Origin: an uncultured Caryophanales bacterium
Lineage (GTDB): Bacteria > Bacillota_I > Bacilli_A > RFN20 > CAG-826
Length of the DNA: 29,516 nt
Reading direction: 5' to 3'
Assembly (NCBI GenBank): GCA_905197045.1
Contig: CAJJXG010000018.1
Coordinates: 1 to 29,516 of the forward strand
Every line of letters starts with the position of its first letter. Position 1 is the first letter of the stretch. Position numbers and translations under genes: made by a program. Below are positions 7,583 to 13,795 of this stretch, one piece after another. The notes below the pieces were generated by a model. The model had not been told where the DNA came from. It searched no databases and saw nothing but the letters and a program-made list of their open reading frames with translations.

Positions 7583-8017
7583 ATGGAAAAATATTTAGGT
7601 TTAGACTTAGGGACTAAGAGTTTAGGAATTGCTAGTTCTGATTCTCTTGGCATTGTTCATCCAAAGGAAAATTTCAATTTTGAAAAAGGGAACTATAAAA
7701 AAGCAAGAGAAAGATTGCTTGATATTATTGAGATTGAAAATGTTAAAAATATTGTTATAGGTTATCCTGTTCAATTAGATTTAAAAGAAGGTGAAAGATG
7801 CCAATCTGTTAAGCGATTTATAGAAGATTTATTAAAGGTTAAACCTGAACTAAAAGTCTATTATTGTGATGAAAGCTATACTACAATAGAAGCCCGCGAA
7901 CGTTTAAGGGAGCAAGGGGTTAAAGAAGAAAAAATCAAAAAAATCATTGATATGATGAGTGCCGTAGTTATTTTAGAAGATTTTTTAAGGAGCAAAGCCA
8001 ATGGAACCACTAAATGA
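7583..8017 (+). CDS. ruvX: RuvX/YqgF: pre-16S rRNA nuclease / putative Holliday junction resolvase
   Basis: The 144-residue protein has the RNase H-like fold of YqgF. GLDLGTKSLGIA near the N-terminus carries the first catalytic aspartate. VIGYP follows at mid-length, then CDESYTTIEARERL with the conserved DES, and finally IDMMSAVVILEDFL with the last acidic residue. Family members process the 5' end of 16S rRNA, and some are described as junction resolvases. It begins 1 nt after the alaS stop with no Shine-Dalgarno, so it is probably translated by coupling, and it overlaps the next gene by 17 nt. In Bacillus the same alaS-ruvX-DUF1292 order holds, with yrzL (ireB) between alaS and ruvX; yrzL is missing here. 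Confidence 0.93.
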   Translation: MEKYLGLDLGTKSLGIASSDSLGIVHPKENFNFEKGNYKKARERLLDIIEIENVKNIVIGYPVQLDLKEGERCQSVKRFIEDLLKVKPELKVYYCDESYTTIEARERLREQGVKEEKIKKIIDMMSAVVILEDFLRSKANGTTK

Positions 8018-8270
8018 CGATCAAATTGTAATTTATGACGAAGAAGGAAAAGAATATTTGATGAATATTCTTTTTACATACGAAAATCCTGAAAGAAAAG
8101 CAGAATACGTTTTTATTTATGATGATAATGATCCTGATGAAGTTATTGTCATGAAATATAATGAAGAGCATGAGCTTTTTGAAGTAACTGATGAAGAGGA
8201 ACTTAAAGAGGCTGAAGAAGTTTTAGAAGCATATAACGAGGATCCTACAATTCAAGAAATAAAAGATTAA
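8001..8270 (+). CDS. DUF1292 family protein (YrzB-like)
   Basis: A small acidic protein of 89 residues with no membrane segment. IVIYDEEGKEYLMNILFTYENPERKAEYVFIYDDND followed by EELKEAEEVLEAY is the DUF1292 pattern found beside ruvX across Firmicutes. No biochemical function is established for the family. Its own ribosome binding site (AAGGAG near 7987) lies inside the 3' end of ruvX and fixes the ATG at 8001. It is the last gene of the alaS operon; only a weak AT-rich hairpin follows before the greA promoter. Confidence 0.85.
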   Translation: MEPLNDDQIVIYDEEGKEYLMNILFTYENPERKAEYVFIYDDNDPDEVIVMKYNEEHELFEVTDEEELKEAEEVLEAYNEDPTIQEIKD

Positions 8271-8291
8271 TAGCAATATTGTTATTAGTTT

Positions 8292-8300
8292 TGGTATAAT
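8292..8300 (+). promoter_or_regulatory. Extended -10 promoter of greA
   Basis: TGG followed by TATAAT (8295-8300) is an extended -10 element. No good -35 is present, as is common with this class. The start would be near 8307, just before the ribosome binding site around 8315-8320. Confidence 0.65.
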
Positions 8301-8327
8301 ATTTAATCGAAAAAGCGAGGAATAAAG

Positions 8328-8804
8328 ATGGCTACAAAAGATATTATTTTAACTCAAGAAGGTTTAGAAAAATTAAATGCTGAATATAGAAATTTAATTG
8401 ATGTTGAAAGACCACAAGTTATCGAAGCTTTACAAAACGCTAGAGCAATGGGTGACTTAAGTGAAAACGCTGATTATGATGCAGCAAGAAATAGACAAGC
8501 TGAAATTGAAGGTAGAATTAACGAAATTGAAAACATTTTAGCAAACGCTAAAGTTGTTGAAGCTGGTAAAACCAAAACGATTAATATTTCTAACACCGTT
8601 ACTTTTGAAGATTTAACAGATGGCACTGAATTAACAGTTAAAATTGTTTCAAGTATCGAATCTGATCCATTATCAAACCCAGATAACATTAAAGTTTCTA
8701 ATGAATGTCCACTTGGTGCTGCTTTAATTGGTCATAAAATTGGTGATGAAGTAACAGTTAAAGCTAACCCAGATTACAAAGTTAGAATTATTGATTTTAA
8801 ATAA
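8328..8804 (+). CDS. greA: Transcription elongation factor GreA
   Basis: The 158-residue length is typical. GreA enters the RNA polymerase secondary channel and triggers cleavage of backtracked RNA. Residues 1-75 form the antiparallel coiled coil; its tip, MGDLSENADY (41-50), holds the two acidic residues (D43, E46) that coordinate the catalytic magnesium. The C-terminal FKBP-like domain contains the conserved SPLGAALIGH-like segment (here CPLGAALIGHKIGDEV). The ribosome binding site GCGAGG is 7 nt before the ATG. It has its own promoter and is followed by the hairpin that precedes comEA. Confidence 0.96.
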   Translation: MATKDIILTQEGLEKLNAEYRNLIDVERPQVIEALQNARAMGDLSENADYDAARNRQAEIEGRINEIENILANAKVVEAGKTKTINISNTVTFEDLTDGTELTVKIVSSIESDPLSNPDNIKVSNECPLGAALIGHKIGDEVTVKANPDYKVRIIDFK

Positions 8805-8833
8805 TATTTAAATATTTTTAAGATTTATTGATT

Positions 8834-8866
8834 AAACTCCTTTGTATTAATGAAAGGAGTTTTTTT
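8834..8866 (+). terminator. Terminator of greA whose 3' arm is the comEA ribosome binding site
   Basis: AAACTCCTTT (8834-8843) pairs perfectly with AAAGGAGTTT (8853-8862) over a 9-nt loop, followed by a run of Ts to 8866 and directly by the comEA ATG at 8867. The AAAGGAG at 8853-8859 is the only plausible Shine-Dalgarno for comEA, at the right 7-nt distance. The same hairpin can therefore end greA transcripts and mask comEA translation. Confidence 0.8.
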
Positions 8867-9406
8867 ATGTTAAAAATAATTGCTATTGTTGTCGTCGCGA
8901 CAATCATTGGAATTGTCGCAATGAATTTCATTCCAGCCTTATCTGGAGGAGGTGGAGGAGGTGATCCGACACAAATCGTTGACGATCCTAATAAGTTAAC
9001 TATTGGGATAACCGGACAAGTCGTAAAACCTGGTAATTATATATTAGAACCAGAGTCTAACTTACAAGATTTAATTGATAAAGCAGGTGGAGTAAATTCA
9101 AATGCTGATGAAAGATGCTATTATCCTGATTTAACAATTGAAGAGAATAAGGAATATTATATTGCTCCAAAATATGATTTAGGTGATATTTGTGGTGACG
9201 AGCCATTAGTTAAAGTAAATGTAAATGATGGATCTAAAGAAGAATTAATGACAATTAGTGGAATAGGTGATGCAATCGCTTCGCAAATTATCGCGCACAG
9301 AAACGAAAATGGTGTTTTCTATTGCTTAGAAGATTTAATGAATGTTAATGGTATTGGTAATGCAACTTTTGAAAAGCTAAAAGATTCGATTTATTTACAT
9401 GAATAA
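8867..9406 (+). CDS. comEA: ComEA-like competence DNA receptor
   Basis: A membrane-anchored DNA-binding protein of 179 residues that hands double-stranded DNA to the ComEC channel. Residues 3-24 are an N-terminal membrane anchor, followed by a Gly-rich linker (27-32). An SLBB domain spans about 44-101 (ITGQVVKPGNYIL ... LIDKAGGV). A double helix-hairpin-helix DNA-binding domain covers 115-177 (VNVNDGSKEELMTISGIGDAIASQII, then LMNVNGIGNATFEKL). I choose ATG 8867 over the in-frame TTG at 8828 because of the AAAGGAG spacing and because the protein then begins with the membrane anchor. comEC follows after 5 nt; comEB, found between them in Bacillus, is absent. Confidence 0.9.
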   Translation: MLKIIAIVVVATIIGIVAMNFIPALSGGGGGGDPTQIVDDPNKLTIGITGQVVKPGNYILEPESNLQDLIDKAGGVNSNADERCYYPDLTIEENKEYYIAPKYDLGDICGDEPLVKVNVNDGSKEELMTISGIGDAIASQIIAHRNENGVFYCLEDLMNVNGIGNATFEKLKDSIYLHE

Positions 9407-9411
9407 TTAGA

Positions 9412-11427
9412 ATGAAAATTTTCACAATATTATTATTAGTTATTTCAGGACTGATAATAAGTGATATAAACACGATTTTTTTCGGCATTTCTTTATTATT
9501 TCTTGCTATCATTATTATTTTTAAAAAATATAGACATGATAGAAAATTTCTAATTACTGGGATAACTTTATTCACGCTATTTTTGATAATCGGTTTTATT
9601 GAACTACAAAGTTTTCAAGATTCTTCAAATTTTAGTGGAATTGTTATCAAACGTAGTGATGGTTATTTTATCGTTTTTGACGGAATCGAGCGAATTTATG
9701 TTAAATCTGATGATACAAATATTGGACTTTTTGATTTTATAACAATTAATGGTAATTTTTATGATTTAGATTTTACATCGATTGAAAGCGAATTTGACTT
9801 TAAAAAATACTTACAAAACCAAGGAATTAATCGACAAATATACATAAATTCATATACACATAAAATAAAGTTTAATATAAATTGTAGTATATACAAAAAT
9901 ATGATTTTATCGAAGTTATTAACAGAAAAATCAAAAGTTTTTGTAAATACATTATTATTAGATGATATTGATTATGGAAGTGAGCTAGAAATTGCTCTAT
10001 CATCTAATTCAATACTTTATTTATTTTCTTTATCAGGTTTGTATTTAAATTACTTTAGTTTTAAAATTAGTAATTTTTTAAGAAACTATATGAAGGAATG
10101 GAAAGCCTTAACTTTATCTTTTATATTTTTAAGTCCAATCCTATTTTTAAACATTGAAAGTTTTATCGTTAAAAGAATGATTGTCAGTTATTTTGTTAAC
10201 TTTATTTGTCTAGCGATTGGTTATAAAGATACCCTTGGAAAAAGATCATTATCTTATTTATTATTACTGGTAAATAAATATAACGTTAATCAATTTGGTT
10301 TTATAATGCCATTAATAATTTCAACCATAATGTCTTTTTCAAAATTATTGTTCAAGAGAAAAAAGTGGTATATCAAAAAGTTTGGCAACTTGTTACTTTT
10401 ATTCATAATCGTTTTGCCTTTTACGATTGAATTTAATAATTCTTTTAATATATTAACAATGGTTATTTCGTTTATTTTTACGCCATTTATTCGCTTTTTA
10501 CTGATTTTGATCTATCCTTTAGTATTTTTGATAAAAATACCATTTTTAGATAATATTCTTGATTTTACTTATGATTTATTTACTAACATAAATATTAAAT
10601 ATTTAGATATTAATGTCCCGCCATTGAATCAATATTTATTTGTCTTATATTATCTTATTCTTTTTATTCTTTTATATTTTTTGGAAATTAAATTTGAAAA
10701 AGTATATAAGCCAGTTTCTATAATTTTTACTACGCTATTTTTGTTTTACATAGTCCCTATTAAAAATACATTTTCAAATGAAGTGTCATTTATAAATGTT
10801 GGACAAGGGGATTCGACTTTAATAAGGGTTAAAAACAAAACAATACTTGTTGATACAGGTGGAAGTCTATATAAAGACATAGCAAATGATACATTGATAC
10901 CATATTTAAAGAAAAAAAGAATTTATAAGCTAGACGCTGTTTTTATTACTCATTATGATATGGATCATTATTATGCTTTGGAAAGCTTAAAAGCTAATTT
11001 TAGAGTGAAAAATATTTATGATTATACTAATTTTTCTAATTACGATAACGAGATTTTACAAATATACAACTTTAATAATATAGATTATGAGAATGTAGAA
11101 GAAAATAGTAGATCATTAGTACTAGGGTTTTCGCTAGGCGGTAAAAATTTTCTTTTGATGGGTGATGCACCATCTGAAATTGAAAAAGAAATCATTGAAA
11201 AGTATAAAAAGTTAGATTGCGATATTTTAAAAGTTGGTCATCATGGAAGTGATACTAGCTCATCGTTTGAGTTTTTAAAGGCAGTTAATCCAGAGGAAGC
11301 TATTATTAGTTGCGGTGTTAATAATAGTTATGGTCATCCTAGCGAAGAGGTAGTAAATCGTTTAAATGATTTAGACATTAAGATTAGACGCACAGATTTA
11401 GAAGGAACGATAGAATATATGCTTTAA
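9412..11427 (+). CDS. comEC: ComEC/Rec2 DNA-uptake channel
   Basis: A 671-residue polytopic membrane protein that carries single-stranded DNA across the membrane during transformation. Two N-terminal helices are followed by an OB-like soluble region (about 70-160), then the competence domain with many hydrophobic helices (about 180-450). The C-terminal metallo-beta-lactamase-like domain starts at VSFINVGQGDSTLI. It contains THYDMDH, LLMGD, VGHHGSDTSSSFEFLKAVNPEEAIISCG and NNSYGHPSEEV, all standard ComEC motifs. The gene looks intact. It has no Shine-Dalgarno and begins 5 nt after comEA, so translation is probably coupled. Confidence 0.93.
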   Translation: MKIFTILLLVISGLIISDINTIFFGISLLFLAIIIIFKKYRHDRKFLITGITLFTLFLIIGFIELQSFQDSSNFSGIVIKRSDGYFIVFDGIERIYVKSDDTNIGLFDFITINGNFYDLDFTSIESEFDFKKYLQNQGINRQIYINSYTHKIKFNINCSIYKNMILSKLLTEKSKVFVNTLLLDDIDYGSELEIALSSNSILYLFSLSGLYLNYFSFKISNFLRNYMKEWKALTLSFIFLSPILFLNIESFIVKRMIVSYFVNFICLAIGYKDTLGKRSLSYLLLLVNKYNVNQFGFIMPLIISTIMSFSKLLFKRKKWYIKKFGNLLLLFIIVLPFTIEFNNSFNILTMVISFIFTPFIRFLLILIYPLVFLIKIPFLDNILDFTYDLFTNINIKYLDINVPPLNQYLFVLYYLILFILLYFLEIKFEKVYKPVSIIFTTLFLFYIVPIKNTFSNEVSFINVGQGDSTLIRVKNKTILVDTGGSLYKDIANDTLIPYLKKKRIYKLDAVFITHYDMDHYYALESLKANFRVKNIYDYTNFSNYDNEILQIYNFNNIDYENVEENSRSLVLGFSLGGKNFLLMGDAPSEIEKEIIEKYKKLDCDILKVGHHGSDTSSSFEFLKAVNPEEAIISCGVNNSYGHPSEEVVNRLNDLDIKIRRTDLEGTIEYML

Positions 11428-11434
11428 AATGATG

Positions 11435-11440
11435 TAAAAT
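11435..11440 (+). promoter_or_regulatory. Candidate -10 box giving a leaderless holA mRNA
   Basis: TAAAAT at 11435-11440 lies exactly 7 nt before the A of the holA ATG (11447), and holA has no Shine-Dalgarno. No convincing -35 is visible. Confidence 0.4.
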
Positions 11441-11446
11441 ATTTGC

Positions 11447-12400
11447 ATGATTTACTTATTATATGGAAATGAACGCACAATGATTCTTAACCGAATCAAA
11501 AAAATTAGAAAAGAATTATTTTCTTCTAGTGAAGAAAATATCGTTAATTTTGACTTGAGTAGCAATAAAATTTTTGAAGTTATCGATGAAATAGATCAAT
11601 TGTTTATTTATGGCGATAATAAATTAATAGTTGTAGATAATGCAGATTTTTTCTTAACTGAATCAAAAAGCAAAAAAGACAACGATATTTTTAATGAACT
11701 TTATAATTCTTTGGATAATATCAGTGAAAATATAAGCGTAATTTTCATCGTTCGTTCTTCTAAAGTAAATCAAAAGAATAATATTTATAAATTGATCCTA
11801 AAGAAAGGGAAAATTTTAGAATTTAAAGACATTCAAAAAACTGACTGGCCAATTTTTGCAAACCAATTTTTTAAAAAAAGAAATGTTTCTATTTCTGTAG
11901 AGGCAGTTGAAGAATTAATAAAGAGGTCAAATGGAGATTTAAGCATCTTCAATAACGAGGCAAACAAGCTAATCCTTTATAAGATTAACAATATTGAATT
12001 AAAAGATGTCCAAGAATTAGTGCCTCAATCTCTAGAAGATGATGTTTTTAAAATTATGAATGCCTTAAATGCTGGCGATAAAGATAGTGCTTTAAAGGTA
12101 TATCGTGATTTAAGAGTGAAAAATGTTGAAGTAATTTCTTTAATAAATCTAATATCTTCTTCACTTTTTTACACGCTTAACGTTAAGAATTTGCTTAATC
12201 AAAAGTTAAAAACTGACGATATAGCAAAAATTACTGGAAGTAGCACTGGTAGAGTTTATGTTACGGTCAAAAACTCAAAAAATATGTCGATAAATTTCAT
12301 TAAAGATAAATTAGAAGAATTAAGCGAGCTAGATAAAGCTATAAAACATAGTAAAGTTGATAGATTTTTATCTTTTGAAAAGTTTTTACTCAAATATTAA
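11447..12400 (+). CDS. holA: DNA polymerase III subunit delta
   Basis: The 317-residue protein has the usual HolA length. It is the clamp-opening subunit of the replication clamp loader. The N-terminal half resembles an AAA+ fold without a working P-loop (MIYLLYGNERTMILNRIKKI at the start; LIVVDNADFF at the Walker-B position). A linker with VEELIKRSNGDLSIFNNEANKLILY follows. The C-terminal collar domain includes VFKIMNALNAGDKDSALKVYRDL and ends LDKAIKHSKVDRFLSFEKFLLKY, typical of the family. The comEC-holA-rpsT order is that of Bacillus yqeN. It is 19 nt after comEC and may be co-transcribed with it or read from its own -10 box. Confidence 0.93.
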   Translation: MIYLLYGNERTMILNRIKKIRKELFSSSEENIVNFDLSSNKIFEVIDEIDQLFIYGDNKLIVVDNADFFLTESKSKKDNDIFNELYNSLDNISENISVIFIVRSSKVNQKNNIYKLILKKGKILEFKDIQKTDWPIFANQFFKKRNVSISVEAVEELIKRSNGDLSIFNNEANKLILYKINNIELKDVQELVPQSLEDDVFKIMNALNAGDKDSALKVYRDLRVKNVEVISLINLISSSLFYTLNVKNLLNQKLKTDDIAKITGSSTGRVYVTVKNSKNMSINFIKDKLEELSELDKAIKHSKVDRFLSFEKFLLKY

Positions 12401-12423
12401 TTTTTTTAACATTATTTATAACG

Positions 12424-12457
12424 AAAAAAAGAGCATAACTACGTATGCTCAATTAAT
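12424..12457. terminator. Two-way terminator between holA and rpsT
   Basis: GAGCATA (12431-12437) pairs with TATGCTC (12444-12450). On the minus strand it is followed by seven Ts (complement of 12424-12430), a classic end for rpsT. On the plus strand AATTAATTTTT follows, which can serve holA. Confidence 0.85.
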
Positions 12458-12483
12458 TTTTAATTTAGATGGTAATTTTTAAA

Positions 12484-12750
12484 TTATTTACCAAGTTTAT
12501 TAACTAATAATTGAAGATTAGATTTTTGTCTATTAGCTGTTCCTTTGTGTTCAATTCCTTTAACAACAGCTCTATCGATAATTGAGAATGCTTTAACTAA
12601 AGCAACTTTAGCTTTTTCAATATCTTTAGCTTCGCAAGCAACTCTAACAGCTTTCATTGCAGTTCTTAATTTTGATTTATAAGCGACATTTCTAATTCTA
12701 GCTTTTTCGTTTGTGAGAATTCTTTTCTTTTGTGATTTAATATTTGCCAT
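12484..12750 (-). CDS. rpsT: 30S ribosomal protein bS20
   Basis: An 88-residue basic helical protein that binds 16S rRNA early in 30S assembly. The N-terminus MANIKSQKKRILTNEKARIRN and the later KGIEHKGTANRQKSNLQLLVNKL are the bS20 signature. The ribosome binding site AAAGAGGT precedes the ATG by 7 nt on the minus strand. It is the second of only two minus-strand genes here. In Bacillus it also lies against its neighbours next to holA. It is flanked by its own promoter and terminator. Confidence 0.96.
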   Translation of the reverse strand: MANIKSQKKRILTNEKARIRNVAYKSKLRTAMKAVRVACEAKDIEKAKVALVKAFSIIDRAVVKGIEHKGTANRQKSNLQLLVNKLGK

Positions 12751-12778
12751 AATAATTACCTCTTTCGATACGAAAAAG

Positions 12779-12808
12779 ATTTTATCATAAAAGAAATAGT
12801 AAAAGCAA
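12779..12808 (-). promoter_or_regulatory. Promoter of rpsT
   Basis: Read on the minus strand: TTGCTT (12808-12803), an 18-nt spacer and TAAAAT (12784-12779) preceded by TGA, an extended -10. It predicts a start near 12772 and a leader of about 21 nt. Confidence 0.65.
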
Positions 12809-12815
12809 ACATGAA

Positions 12816-12843
12816 TTGATAAAATAAATCACTGGGAAATAAT
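12816..12843 (+). promoter_or_regulatory. Candidate promoter of fmt
   Basis: TTGATA (12816-12821), a 16-nt spacer and AATAAT (12838-12843). The -10 box ends 7 nt before the fmt ATG at 12851, so the mRNA would be leaderless or nearly so. fmt has no Shine-Dalgarno. Confidence 0.5.
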
Positions 12844-12850
12844 TTCAAAT

Positions 12851-13795
12851 ATGTTTAAAAAAGATTTAAGAATTGTATATTTAGGCACACCAAATATAAG
12901 CGCAATAGTTTTAGAGAATTTAATTAAAAATGGATATAAGATTGTAGGGGTAGTTTCGCAAGTCGATAAACCACAAGGACGTAAGATGGTTATAACACCT
13001 ACTCCAACAAAACTAATCGGACAAAAATATGATATTCCAGTGTTTCAACCAGTAAAAATACGCGATGATTATGCATTTTTAAGTGAATTAAAGCCTGACA
13101 TTATATTAACTATGGCTTATGGACAAATTATTCCTCAAGCCGTTCTTGATATACCTACATTTTTACCACTTAATTTACATGGATCAATCCTCCCAAAATA
13201 TCGTGGAGCAAGTCCAATTCAGTCTGCTTTATTAAATGGTGATAAATCAACTGGCATCACCTTAATGGAAATGGTTGATAAAATGGATGCTGGTAGAATG
13301 TTTTATAAAAAAGAAATTGCTATAAGTAATGAAGATAATTATGAAAGTTTGTCGATTAAATTGGCTCATTTAGCTTATGAAGTTTTTGATGAAGGAATTC
13401 AAGATGTAATTGATGGAATTAATAAAGGAGAAGAACAAGACGAAAATTTTGTAACTTTTACTAAAAAAATTAAACCTGAAGAATCTTTTATTGATTTTAA
13501 TAATTCAGCTGAAGCAATCGTTAATAAAATAAGAGCGTTTTATCCTGATCCTGGAACATATTTTGTTTTTAATGGTGAAAAAATTAAACTAGGAAAAGCT
13601 AAAGTTATTGAGGTTAATCATCATAAAAACAGTGCAACTATTTTAACTTATAACAAAAACGAATTTATAATCGCATGTAAAGAAAATGCTTTATCAATTG
13701 AATTATTACAAAAGCCAGGTAAGAAAATGATGGATTACAAATCATTTTTTAATGGTAATCAAAAATTATTTAAAGAAAACGAACTTATAAAATGA
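12851..13795 (+). CDS. fmt: Methionyl-tRNA formyltransferase
   Basis: The 314-residue enzyme transfers a formyl group from 10-formyl-tetrahydrofolate to initiator Met-tRNA. The N-terminal Rossmann-like start RIVYLGTPNISAIVLENLI is typical. The catalytic block LNLHGSILPKYRGASPIQSALLNGDKSTGITLMEM holds the N, H and, further on, the D of the formyltransferase active site (VDKMDAG). The C-terminal barrel domain includes RAFYPDPGTYFVFNGEKIKLGKA. It lies divergent from rpsT, has no visible Shine-Dalgarno, and its TGA stop overlaps the ATG of the next gene (ATGA). That TGA is direct evidence for the standard code. Confidence 0.95.
   Translation: MFKKDLRIVYLGTPNISAIVLENLIKNGYKIVGVVSQVDKPQGRKMVITPTPTKLIGQKYDIPVFQPVKIRDDYAFLSELKPDIILTMAYGQIIPQAVLDIPTFLPLNLHGSILPKYRGASPIQSALLNGDKSTGITLMEMVDKMDAGRMFYKKEIAISNEDNYESLSIKLAHLAYEVFDEGIQDVIDGINKGEEQDENFVTFTKKIKPEESFIDFNNSAEAIVNKIRAFYPDPGTYFVFNGEKIKLGKAKVIEVNHHKNSATILTYNKNEFIIACKENALSIELLQKPGKKMMDYKSFFNGNQKLFKENELIK

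Noticed and set aside
10930..10980. ComEC metallo-hydrolase motif reads HYDMDH instead of HxHxDH, at first a possible lost metal ligand.
   Set aside because: ComEC proteins commonly have Asp at this position, and the HHGS and GHP motifs are intact.
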